A stretch of DNA of 64,000 bases, taken from positions 124,001-188,000 of the forward strand of contig NZ_LWUJ01000010.1 in the NCBI RefSeq assembly GCF_001645765.1, in the 5' to 3' direction. The notes beneath the pieces were generated by a model. That model was not told the DNA's origin. It made no database searches and saw nothing but the letters and a program-made list of their open reading frames with translations. Source of the DNA: Candidatus Mycoplasma haematobovis (lineage in GTDB: Bacteria > Bacillota_I > Bacilli_A > Mycoplasmatales > Mycoplasmoidaceae). The first letter of the stretch is position 1; each line of letters begins with the position of its first letter. Of the stretch, positions 29,797-39,947 are shown piece by piece. The position numbers and the translations under genes were made by a program.

Positions 29797-30270
29797 ATGG
29801 CAGTTAGTCCTACTTTAAAGATTGCTTCAATAGCCGTTGGAGCGGGAGGAATAGTTACCGGTGGTGCTGTTGGTATCCACAATTATTTATCTAAATCTAA
29901 TGAAGAAGGAAAGAAGGAAGATAGTGCTACCTTATTGCCTGAAAAGGATGAAAAACAAACAATAACTCCGGTTCAAAAATCAATAGCACAATCTTTGCCA
30001 GAAAATAAAGTTCTACTTGTGGCTGAGGAGAGTAATGATCAATGGAATACAAATTGAGGTACATTCAAAACAGCATACTCTCAGAATCATGCTAGTGATC
30101 CATTATGAACTTTCAGCAATTGAGATGAATTACAACGTGAAAACGAAAATGTTGCACCACAAGCATTTAAAGACAGATGCAAGACTAACGGTGGTAAATC
30201 TCGAGAAAATAATGACAAGCTTTTTGGGGAAATTCAAAAATATTGCACTAAAGACAAAAGTTCTGGCTAA
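29797..30270 (+). CDS. Family G protein G9
   Basis: 157 residues. Leader SPTLKIASIAVGAGGIVTGG; acidic linker; SIAQSLPENKVLL; QWNTNWGTFKTAY; LWTFSNWDE; APQAFKDRCKTNGGKSREN; IQKYCTK. It follows a 107-base gap after F4, one of the larger gaps in the array, which could hold a promoter. Intact member of the family. Confidence 0.85.
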
Positions 30271-30309
30271 TTAATAATCATTCGAAAATATAGTGACTAA
30301 ATAGTTAAT

Positions 30310-31008
30310 ATGGCAAATTCAATTTCAAAAATAGCTCTAGCTGGACTTGGAGTAACTGGTATTGCTGGGGGCGTGGGGGCTAGTATTCATTATTCATCTC
30401 AAAGCAAAAAAGAAACAATAGATAATACCACTAAACATTCCATAATAAGCTTACTATCTTCAGAAGGTAGACAATTATTAACAAAAGGTCAAAATACAGA
30501 AAAATGAAAATCACTTTGAACTTCCTTTAAAGAGAAATACAAAACTGACCCTGTCACAATTCCTGTAGCTCCTTGGAATTTTGAAAATTGAGATAGCTTG
30601 AAAAATGAAGAAAATGCTCCAAATGACTTTCAAGACAAATGCATAAATAATAGTAAAGGAGATGTTGAAAGTGTTAACGATGAACTATACCAAACAATCA
30701 AAACTTACTGTACAGCAGAAAAACAATCAATTAAATCCATATTAAGTAGTAAGAGAAAATCAATACTTGAAAAAACAACAGGAAATAAATCAAAATGAGA
30801 CAAAAACTGAGGTGTATTTAAGGCTGACTATGCAACTTTAAATTCGCCATCATGAACCTTTGAAGAATGAGAAACAAAATATAAATCTCTTGATGCTGCT
30901 CCAGAAGATTTTCAAAATAAATGTTCAAAAAATAGTGATGAAGAAGTAATTGACGAACATGACAAACTATACAAGGAAATAGTTAAATATTGTGTAGATG
31001 GCGATTAA
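30310..31008 (+). CDS. Two-unit family G fusion G10
   Basis: 232 residues. Anchor ISKIALAGLGVTGIAGGVGA. Unit 1: IISLLSSEGRQLL, KWKSLWTSFKEKY, PWNFENWDS, PNDFQDKCINNS, IKTYCT. The frame then runs without a stop into unit 2: SIKSILSSKRKSIL, KWDKNWGVFKADY, SWTFEEWE, PEDFQNKCSKNS, IVKYCVDGD. Unit 2 has no anchor of its own. It looks like two neighbouring G genes joined by loss of the intervening stop and leader, giving the same two-unit layout as family K. The last 11 bases overlap G11. Confidence 0.85.
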
Positions 31009-31456
31009 TCCGACTCTGAAGCTGGCCTCAATTGCTATAGGTGCTGGGGGAGTAGTTACAGGTGGTGCTATTGGAATTTACAATCACATAAATAAACCTG
31101 CTGAAGGAGTGAAGGAGCATATTGAACCTTCTTCAAAAGCACCAGTTGATGCCTCTGTAGTTAAAAAAGCAGTTTCTGAATGGCTTAAAGGCACAAACCT
31201 AGAATTATTGTCAGAAACAGATAATAAAGATCAAGCATGAACACCAAAATGAGAATTATTCAAAAGAGAACATACAACCGATCCAACTGGAGATTGAAAA
31301 ATAGAAAATTGAACTACTGTTAAAGAAAACGATACAGGATTCGATAAATTTAAAGGGCTATGTTTAACGCATGGACAAAAAGAAATAGAAGAAACTAATC
31401 CTATTCTTGAAAAAATAAAGAAATACTGTACAAAATCAACTAGCCCAACACCATAA
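30998..31456 (+). CDS. Family G protein G11
   Basis: 152 residues; ATG lies inside the tail of G10. The leader is a near copy of G5, but the body is different: VSEWLKGTNLELL, AWTPKWELFKREH, DWKIENWTT, FDKFKGLCLTHGQ and IKKYCTK, closest to G12. A leader from one source and a body from another suggests recombination. Function unknown. Confidence 0.85.
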
Positions 31457-31461
31457 TAAAC

Positions 31462-31917
31462 ATGGCAATTAATACTGCCTTAAAAATAACACTTACAACT
31501 GTAGGTTTAGGAGGGGCTGTAACAGGTGCTAGTATTGGGGCTTACAATCATTTTTCTAAATCAAACAATAAAGAGCAAGAAAGCAAGAATACTAATGTTA
31601 CAAAAACTTATTCCATTACTTCCTTATTAAAGGATAATAAGTTGGAGTTAATTTCTCCAACCGACGACAAAGTCAGTGTTTGAACTCCAAAATACAATCA
31701 ATTCAAAAATGACCATACATCCAAAGTCCCTACAGGAATTTGAACAATAGAGCACTGAGATAGAGTAAAGGATCAAGATGAAGGATTAGATACCTTTAAG
31801 GAATTATGTGAGATTAATGGAAAAAATAATGTTGAAAACAATAAATCAGAAGTTTACAAGCAAGTAGAAAAGTATTGTACAAAACCATTAACACAAATAC
31901 CAAGTGAGCAAAGCTAG
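31462..31917 (+). CDS. Family G protein G12
   Basis: 151 residues. Leader ALKITLTTVGLGGAVTGASI. Body: SITSLLKDNKLELI, VWTPKYNQFKNDH, IWTIEHWDR, LDTFKELCEINGK and VEKYCTK. The last 14 bases overlap the start of protease H1 in another frame, which ties the G array and the proteases into one operon. Confidence 0.85.
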
Positions 31918-33172
31918 AGTAGTTATTCCTGGTATCCTAAGTAGCTTATTGGCAACCTTAGGAATACTTAATCTTTCATCTTCAAAACAAGAAGGCATCA
32001 CGCCTTCTATGGAGCTTACTGGAGCTAGTGAAGAAGCCAAACAAATACTACAAAAAATAAATGACTATAGCTTCAAGCTATTTATGCCATGCAATGTAGG
32101 TACGGGATGAATTCTAGACTACATAATTCCAGAAGATGGAAGCTATCCTACTACTTGATTTATTGCTACTAATGCACACGTAGTAAGTAGATACAAATTT
32201 AAAGAAGCAACATACGGTCAAGAAATACCAGACTACACTAAAGGAGCTATGAGAATTCCAGATAATGTAACTATGGATTATTCACAAGTAGACTTATTTA
32301 CTGGTCTATCTTGTACATTAGCAGATAACTTTGGTTTCAATGGCTTTAACTTATCAAAAGAAAGTACAGGAAAACAGTTCAATAGTAATAGAGATGCTGT
32401 ATCTATGAATCACATTAAACCTCCTAAATTATTCTATGTACCAACTAATTTCTTAGGCCAAAGAGAATCTATCCCTTACACTAATTACCAAAAAGACTTT
32501 GCTGTATTAGAGATTGAATTCACTAGCCCTGATATAGCTCAAAAACTAACTAATAACTTCCATAACAAATACTACAACAAAGGCAATGCATTAAACCTAT
32601 TTGATGATGATTTACTTACTAAGAATAGACAAGGCATTATAGATCCAGATCTTGATTATTATTCCTTTGCATATCCTTCTGAAAGAGGCAAAACCTTTAA
32701 TGCTTCAACTAACTACAATACAAGAAATAATAGAGCCTCACAATTAACTTACACTCATCCTCAATATAGCTTTATTAATGAAAATAACCAATTAATTAGA
32801 GGACATGCAAATTCTTCAGAACTAGAAAAAACAAGTACAGGCTCCAAAACAAATTGAAATAATAAGTCTATGCATAATATAGGCTACCATTATGTACTAG
32901 ATAACATGAATATGACCGCTGGTTCTTCGGGAGGAATATTTGCAGACAAACACGGAAATATATTAGGTATTAATAGACTACATGATCCTCATAACAAACA
33001 TGCCTTTATTGAACCTCTAAGATCTGCTGGAGCTATGGTTGATGGTAAAGAAGTATTACCTAAATATGACTTAATTAGGGGTGTAGATGGTCAAGTATCC
33101 TCATATAAATCTCAACTTGAAAAATATCATAATGGCAAAAGAACCTTCCTTTCCGAAAGGGGCTGAAAATAA
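31904..33172 (+). CDS. DUF31 (MIP-type) serine protease H1
   Basis: 422 residues from GTG; four TGA Trp codons. An N-terminal anchor (VVIPGILSSLLATLGIL) is followed by the DUF31 hallmarks GTGWILDYIIP and ATNAHVV (His92), KDFAVLEIEF (Asp198) and TAGSSGGIF (Ser342), a chymotrypsin-like triad in the expected order. Known DUF31 members include the mycoplasma immunoglobulin protease MIP, which cleaves IgG held by its partner MIB. The substrate of H1 is not shown by the sequence. It overlaps G12 by 14 bases and H2 by one, so the three are probably co-translated. Confidence in the family is high; in Ig cleavage, low. Confidence 0.88.
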
Positions 33173-34515
33173 TGAATAATAAAGTTATTTCTTCCATCCT
33201 TGGAGTAGGTGTGCTAATTGGAGGTTGATATCTTTATCCAAACAATTCAATACTAGAACCAGAATTCCAGAATGTTTTTGGGGAAAATAAAGCATTCTTT
33301 CAAAATTCTTTTGATACTGATATTGAAGAGAAAGTAGCTAATATTGCTTTAGTTAATGATGGAGAAGCGGGCAGAAAAGCAATTGAAAGAATAGATAATC
33401 ATACTTTCAAATTCCTAACTTCTTGTGACGTTGGAACTGGATGAGTATTAGATTATCTTGTTCCTGAAAATGGTGGATATCCAACAACATGATTTTTTGC
33501 AACTAATGCACATGTCATTCAAAACTTTCAATTCTCAAGTAATCCATATGAACAAGAATTGCCAATAAGCTTAGATGCAGTCAAAAGTTTAAGAAATAAG
33601 CATACAAAAACAAATTCAAAACTATTTGACACTAATGCATGTAATGAATCAAAAAGAACTGGTTACAGTGGATTTAATTTAGCTACAGGAGATACTGGAT
33701 CAACAAATGAAAGAGATAAAGACGGCATTTCCTCTTCTGGTATGAAAGAACCAAAGTTATTCTATATTCCTATTAATTTCCTAGGTAAATCAGGTCGAAA
33801 ATGAGAAGCTCCAGGCAATGCTGACTATTACAAAGATTTTGCAGTAATTGAAATTGAGTTTGAAAGTGTAGAGGCTGCAAAAGCAGCAACTAATGGTTTC
33901 TATGACAAATACAAACCAAGTACTGATGAAGGATTAGATTTATCTAAAGACGAACTTATGAGCCAATATGATTTGAACGAATTGGCCCTTCTTAACACTA
34001 ACTTCTATTCTTTAGGATATCCAGATCTCGAGAATCAAGGTCAAAGATTTGCAAAGAGAGATAATTTAGACAAAATAACTGGTAGCGCTTCTTTAATTAG
34101 TTTTGGTATTGAAGGCACTCCTTTAATAGGTAATAATAACAAATTACCTATTAAAGGTCACATAAGTGCTAATGGTAGAGAAATACAAAACCCAAATTCA
34201 GCACTAATTTGAAATGGTAAGAAAATGTATAGCATTGGTTATGAATACTTAATTAGCAATATGTCTATGGGTTCTGGTGCTTCTGGCTCGTTAGTTACTG
34301 ATAAAGATGGCAATGTGCTGGGAATATATAGCAACCATTATGCAGCTATTAATCATGGTGTAGTAGTTCCTTTAAGATCATCTGGTATTAAGGATATTCA
34401 ACCTCAATATGATTTAATTAGAGGCGCTAATGGTCAAAAAAGCTCTTTCAGACAGCAAATTGAAAAGTATTACAAAGGAAGAAATACTTACCTTAAATCT
34501 AAAGGTTGAAAATAA
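33172..34515 (+). CDS. DUF31 (MIP-type) serine protease H2
   Basis: 447 residues; ATG overlaps the H1 stop. Anchor VISSILGVGVLIGGWYL, then an extended spacer. Motifs: GTGWVLDYLVP, ATNAHVI (His114), KDFAVIEIEF (Asp222), GSGASGSLV (Ser371). Both proteins end in a Lys/Arg-rich helix with YxxGxxTxLxxxGWK. The body is clearly homologous to H1 but diverged, an old tandem duplication. TAA at 34513-34515 abuts the opposing stop of I1 with no spacer. Probably secreted or surface-bound protease; substrate unknown. Confidence 0.88.
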
Positions 34516-35430
34516 TTAGTCTTTCTTTTTAGGATTTTCTTCAATAGCACATATTCCCCTATATTCTGAATACTTATCTGGATAATTTCCTTTTTCAGAC
34601 AATTTCTTTTCGTCTAAATCTTTACAATAATTTTCATATCTTTTCAAAAATTCTGATTTATCTACCTTTCAAGAATTTAAAGCTATACCTAAATTTTTAG
34701 CTCAGTTTTCTGCACCTCCTCCGATTGCTTCTAATCAATTACTTCCGGTATTACTATGTAAATCACTATAACTTTTATTGTATTTTTCCTCCATTTCTTT
34801 TTTGCTAATTTTTCTGTATCCTTCATGTACTAATTTCTCTGAAAACTTAGAATAAGGCTTTTTGTGACAAAAATTATTAACATTTTTTACTAAAGCATTC
34901 TTAGGACTAGTCTGCAAAGAAGTTTCACATCAAGTTTGATAAGCTTTTGCTCTTTCCTCTAAAGTATCATTTGTAGCTCCTATTAATCCTCAGAATTTAT
35001 CATTTCCCTGAACAGCTGTTGCAGTTTGATATTCTTCAAGTTTTGTCATCAAGTCATCAATCTTATTTCCATTTCTTACCATTTGTCCCTTTACTGTTTG
35101 AACATTGTCTATACATCACTTATTAGCTTTTTCAATATCAGAAGAATAATCAGTCTTTTTGAAAGCTTTAGTACAATAGTCCTTTATTACTTTTCAATAA
35201 TCGTTCTCTAAAGTATCACTTGAAACAGTAAAGATATCTTTGAAATTTCCCCTATTTTCTTCATAAATAGATTTTCATAGAGCTTCATCTTCTGTCTTGG
35301 CTAACTTAAAACCCTGTCACTCTAAATACTTACCTAAATTGGCTGGTTTTAAAAAAAATACGTAACCAGCCATTGCTCCACCTGCGGACAAGCAGGCGGA
35401 AACAATGCTCGCTAAAGAACTAGTTTTCAT
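34516..35430 (-). CDS. Family I multidomain protein I1
   Basis: 304 residues; ATG at 35428-35430. Leader SSLASIVSACLSAGGAMAGY, then YLEWQGFKL, LWKSIYEEN, VIKDYCTKAF, NKWCIDNVQTVKGQMVRNG, a middle region (KFWGLIGATNDTLEERAKAY), TWCETSL, NFCHKKPYSKFSEKLVHEGY, GSNWLEAIGGG, YENYCKD and EYRGICA. The repeated C...(Y/F)C...L..GY pattern suggests two to three diverged units of the same module as in C, G and K. The ATG overlaps the I2 stop. Function unknown. Confidence 0.82.
35381..35396 (-). repeat. GC-rich hairpin in I1 leader (shared with I2, I4)
   Basis: CCTGC-6 bases-GCAGG, a perfect 5-bp stem within codons for ACLSAGG. The same stem with a different loop lies at 36285-36300 (I2) and 38266-38281 (I4). 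It stands out in this AT-rich DNA. Confidence 0.6.
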
Positions 35431-36334
35431 TTTTCTTTACATTAGGACCTTCCTTAGCACAAATACCTCTATATTCAGAATATTTCTTAAGATAATTTCC
35501 TTCATCAAAAAGAGTTAATTTGTCTCCCGCTTCACAATATTTTTTATAGTTTTCTACAAATTTCTCCTTTGTAATTTTCCACGTATCTGCCCTTAAATCA
35601 AAAGAAGTAACTCATTTGTCTGAACCCCCACCAATTGCCTCTAATCAATTACTTCCAGTATTTTTTTGTAATTGATCTACTTTAAGTGTTGTATATTGTG
35701 CATCAATATCTTCATCACTTAACCTTACATATCCATCATGTAACAATTTTTCACTAAAGTTTGAATAAGATTTCTTATGACAAAAACTATCTACATTCTT
35801 AACTAAATCATCTTTAGGTTGCGAATTCAAAGATTCTGTACATCACCTTTGATAAGCTTTTGCTCTTTCCTCTAAAGTATCATTTGTAGCTCCTATTAAT
35901 CCTCAGAATTTATCATTTCCCTGAACGGCGGCGGCTGTTTTAAATTGCGCCTCCTCTGTCATCATGTCATCCACTTTAAGTTTATTTTTGATCATCTGAC
36001 CTTTAACTGTCTTTACATTATCTACACATAACTTCTTAGCGTTCTCAATACCATTATTATCGTAATCAGCTTTTGGTATAGCTTCAGAACAATATTTTTT
36101 TATTCTTCTTCATTTTTCATCTCCCTCCTCATTAGGAAAAAGAGTCTTAAAATGTTCTTGATTTTCCTCATAAATTGATTGCCATAAAGCATCATTATCT
36201 GTGGATGCTAAAGTAAGTCCTTGTCACTTTAGATATTCTCCAAGATTCTTAGGTCTTAGAAAGATATATCCTACCACCGCTCCACCTGCAGACAGGCAGG
36301 CGGCAATGATACTAGTTATAGAGCTGGTCTTCAT
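35420..36334 (-). CDS. Family I multidomain protein I2
   Basis: 304 residues, same length and order of motifs as I1: YLKWQGLTL, LWQSIYEEN, IKKYCSEA, KLCVDNVKTVKGQMIKN, WGLIGATNDTLEERAKAYQ, RWCTESL, SFCHKKSYSNFSEKLLHDGY, GSNWLEAIGGG, YKKYCEA, EYRGICA. Central DNA (35850-35920) is almost identical to I1, pointing to recent conversion. Ends in a Lys/Asn tail overlapping the next start. Confidence 0.82.
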
Positions 36335-36375
36335 ATTTTCTTATTTTTAAAATAACAATAAATAATAGCTATCCC

Positions 36376-36840
36376 CTAATTCACTTTAGTACATTCTTTT
36401 TCAAATTTTTTAAACTCTGTATCTCCCAAATATAACTCATCTTTCTGGGTATTACATTCTTCTTTATTAGCTTGAAACTTATCCTTACCTAATTTATCCT
36501 CATAAGTTAAAGCACAATAAGCTTTGAAATTCAAGAAATCATTACTTGTGGCTCCTTCAAAAGCTTTACTATAAATTTCTCTACATGCATCTTTCATTGT
36601 TTCAATCTTTCAAGTTTCTTTAGCTTTAGTTAGTTTAAGACTATCTCCATGTATTTTTCCTTCCTTTAACTTGCCTCACTTCTCTTTTCAAAAGTCTTCT
36701 TTACTTAAATCTAATAAAGACTGCTTAAATTTAGTTTCAATATTCAACTTAACTCCAAAATCATCTCCGTATACCAAATAACTAGCTAATACACTAAGTG
36801 ATCCTATTAAACCTAAAAGTCCAAGAGACTTTAGGCTCAC
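36376..36840 (-). CDS. Short family I-like protein I3
   Basis: 154 residues from GTG at 36838-36840; TGA Trp at four sites. Leader LKSLGLLGLIGSLSVLASYL. Body: FWKEKWGKLKEG, TWKIETMKDAC, NFKAYCALT and FEKECTKVN. The W-W-W...C...YC...C layout is one module long, similar in size to a G protein. GTG is preferred because the overlapping ATG is out of frame. Starts 2 bases after the next gene's stop. Confidence 0.7.
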
Positions 36841-36842
36841 AT

Positions 36843-37418
36843 TTATTTAAGACAGTACCTATTGAAATGGCTTGTTTTGATTTTTTCATGAATTTTTTTA
36901 GACATTTTTCTACACCACTTAAATAAATCATCTTTTGCAATATCTTCATTTTTTTGAGACTTAATAACCTCCAATTCCAAAATAGAATGTTTTGCTTCTT
37001 TAAATACCTTCCAATTTAGTTCTTCTTTTTTAGAAACCATGTCTTTATTTAGCAGTTTTCTATCTAAGACGTTCAATGAGCAATAATTTCGAAAATCTCT
37101 ATATTCATCGGACTTTTTTTCAGTATAAATAGATGCATATATTTCTTTACACCCCTGCTTAAATAAAAGTTTTGATTTTTCTTCATCGCCTGCCTTCTTT
37201 TTTTCAAAAGCCTCCCTTAAAGTCTTACTCTTAATGTCTTCAGTTGATACCCTGAAAGTAGTTCATTTTGAGTCTCACTCGCCTGTATCCATAATTACTG
37301 CATCCGAAAAGGCTATACCTATAGAATTTTGTGAAACGTTTGGAAAAAGAAAATAAGTTCCTGCTAATACTGATCCAGTAATCACAACTGATATGGTGGG
37401 CTTTAAAAAACTATACAC
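36843..37418 (-). CDS. Family I-like protein J
   Basis: 191 residues, GTG at 37416-37418, TAA at 36843-36845. Leader FLKPTISVVITGSVLAGTYF. Body: EWDSKWTTFRVS, FKQGCKEIYAS, FRNYCSLN, NWKVFKEA, LFKWCRKM and FNRYCLK. It has a W-W-x2-F patch, two C/YC pairs and a final RYC. It is a diverged single- or double-unit relative; no annotated domain recognised. Its GTG directly follows the TAA of I4. Confidence 0.7.
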
Positions 37419-38315
37419 TTACTTCTTGGGGTTAATAGGTCTTGAACAAATACCCCTATACTCTGAATACTTACTTGGATAACCGTCTTTCTCGAATAAC
37501 TTTTTAACATCTCCGCTTCCGCAATAACTTTTATATTGTTCTTCAAACTTTTTCCTTTCTATCTTTCAGTTTCCTTTCGTTATGCCTAAATTTGGAATTC
37601 AATTTTGAGGACCACCTCCAATTGCCTCTAATATATTACTTCCAGTATTTTCACGTAATTGTTCTACTTTAAGTTCGTCGTATTTTTTCTTTATCTCTTC
37701 ATCATTGAGGCGAACATATCCATCATGAGTTAATTTGTCTTTGAAATTGGAATAAGGTTTTTTACGACAAAATGTATCTACATTACCTACTAAATCATCT
37801 TTAGGTTTTTCCTTTAAAGAAGAATCACATCATGTCTGATAAACATTAGCCCTATCATTTAAATCCTTGCCATCAACTCCAATTAATTTTCAAAAATTCT
37901 CATTTCCCTGAACAACGGCAGCTGTTTTGAATTGATCCACTTCCGTCATTAAGTCATTAACATTTTTCCCTTGTCTTATTAGCTGCCCTCTTACGGTACG
38001 TACATTATCAACACATCATTTAGTAGCTTTTTCAATATCAGAAGAATAATCAGTCTTTTTGAAAGCTTTAGTACAATAGTCCTTTATTACTTTTCACTGA
38101 TCTGTCTCAGTAGAAGAAAAATCACTATTGAAATTATCTTTATTCTCATCATAAATGGACTTCCACAAATTATCTTCTGTGATTGAAGCTAACTTAAGAC
38201 CTTGCCACTCTAAGTATTTCTCTAAACTCCTTGGCTTTAAAAATATATATCCCGCCATTGCTCCACCTGCAGACAGGCAGGCGGCAACAATGCTCGCTAA
38301 AGAACTAGTTTTCAT
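37419..38315 (-). CDS. Family I multidomain protein I4
   Basis: 298 residues; ATG at 38313-38315; TAA 37419-37421. Leader SSLASIVAACLSAGGAMAGY is nearly identical to I1. Motifs in order: YLEWQGLKL, LWKSIYDEN, IKDYCTKAF, KWCVDNVRTVRGQLIR, TWCDSSL, TFCRKKPYSNFKDKLTHDGY, GSNILEAIGGG, YCG and EYRGICSRP. I1, I2 and I4 form the close subgroup. Function unknown. Confidence 0.82.
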
Positions 38316-38321
38316 GTTGCT

Positions 38322-39943
38322 CTAATTTTTAAAGGAGCATCTAGTAAAGTATTTAGAGTAATCTAACTCATAAATAGCTTTACTCCCTTCAGTATTACAA
38401 TACTTTTCATAAGCGTCGGTAAATGCATCTTGATTTTTTCTCAATTCAAGTCCTCCCAAATCTCTAATTAATGTATTAGATTCATAATCCTTAAACTTAT
38501 CTATTCCTAAAGATACATAACTATCTCTTAACTGCTCTCTAGTAAACTTAGTTCTTCCATCATATTTCAATCTTTCTTCTCCTGTTCTGAATTCCTTAGC
38601 AAAACAAAAAGCCTTAGTATTAATTAATCTTGCTGAAGAAGGCGCTTTAGTTAATGATTCTTCACATCATTCTCTGTATTTCTTAATAGGATCTGTTGCT
38701 TCTCTTTTTTCAGCAGAAATAATTCAACTACCTCATCTATCTCTTCATGAGCCTCTTGCCAATGTCTCAATATCTTTTTGATTAATATCAATTTTTCTCT
38801 CTCCTTGATACATTTCATTAACTTCTTTAGTGCTTAAAGGAGAACAACTAGGACAAAGAATATGTCTTATGAATAATGAGTCTGGCAATCTTCTTGTTTC
38901 ATAACCTCTATTCTTAAAGATATCGGATTTAGTATTAATGTAATTTAATATCCTTAATTCTTCAACAGCTACAGGAATTAAATTACCAACCTCTAAATAT
39001 TGATGTTGTATATATCTATCAACAAAAGGAAAATGTAAACCTCATAATGCTGCTTGTTCATATTGCCATACTTTATTAAAGTTTCAAGCTATACTAAAGT
39101 GATATCAATGTTCTTTATGTTTCTTCCATACAGTAAATCCTGTTGCTTTATCATTTAATTTCCTTACATCAGAAGTAAAGAACTCTATCTCTCCTTCTTT
39201 AGCTCACTTAGTAAATTCTTCCTTTAAATTCTTAATACTATCACTATTTCATACATCCGAAAATACATAATTCTTTCTTATTTCTGCTTCTTCATTACTA
39301 TAACCAATAGTATCAAAGGAAGGTTCTTTTCCCTTGAAACTAGTGCTACTTTCTTTAAATCCTTTAGGAATTGGAGAGTCTTTGGTAGTAGAGAAATCTA
39401 TTGATCAAAATGCTTCGCTCTTATTATCTTTATCCTTTAAATAAATAGCTCCACTACTAAATATATCTGCAATATCTACTATTAATTTAGCTGAATCTGT
39501 CTTTACTTGTTTTTCTTTAATAACAGTAGAAACACCAATAATATTTAAGAATTCATAATTACTTTTTCTTAGAAAAAGGGCTACTTTGTATTGCTCTTCC
39601 TCATCCATTAATTTATGATCCAGCCCTTCTCTTATTAATTGTCCTTTAACTGTCTTTATCTGATCTATACAGTACTTCGCTACTCTATCTAACTCTTCGT
39701 AATTATTACTCTTTAATTCATTGGAGCAATAGTTCCTTAGTTCCTTAGTTCCTTAAATGAAACAAAAAAACCTCTATTCTCTTCATAAATAGCTTTTCAA
39801 GTACTCTCATTATCGCTAACTAATTTGTATCCTTGTCACTGTAAATATTGAGCTATATTTTTAGGCTTTAATAATTCATAACTAGAATAAGAAACACCTG
39901 CTACTCCTAATAAAGTAGCGCTAAGAAAAGCAAAGGGCCTCAC
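38322..39943 (-). pseudogene. Long family I gene I5, frameshifted by 8-bp repeats
   Basis: GTG at 39941-39943 reads a leader (FAFLSATLLGVAGVSYSSY), YLQWQGYKL, TWKAIYEEN, then FVSFKELRN and TAA. The break lies in three perfect 8-bp repeats (39731-39754). With two copies the frame reads FKELRNYCSNELK and stays open to TAG at 38322-38324, as I checked, giving about 537 residues. The body has KYCI, an IIGVSTVIKE patch, a long insert of about 260 residues not seen in I1 (Trp/Phe/Tyr-rich) and FYGARY-like module ends. Either phase-off or recently broken; there is no other lesion. Confidence 0.75.
39731..39754 (-). repeat. Triple 8-bp repeat in I5
   Basis: Three exact tandem copies of agttcctt on the plus strand. 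Three copies put I5 out of frame at about codon 68; two copies (or five) restore it. Confidence 0.95.
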
Positions 39944-39947
39944 ATCG

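Noticed and set aside
30998-31117. Near-identical leaders as an insertion sequence or integrase target
   Set aside because: No transposase or integrase gene, no terminal inverted repeats and no target duplication seen anywhere in the window.
31904-34515. H1/H2 as a toxin-antitoxin or phage lysis pair
   Set aside because: Clear DUF31 motifs with a full catalytic triad and anchors fit surface proteases better.
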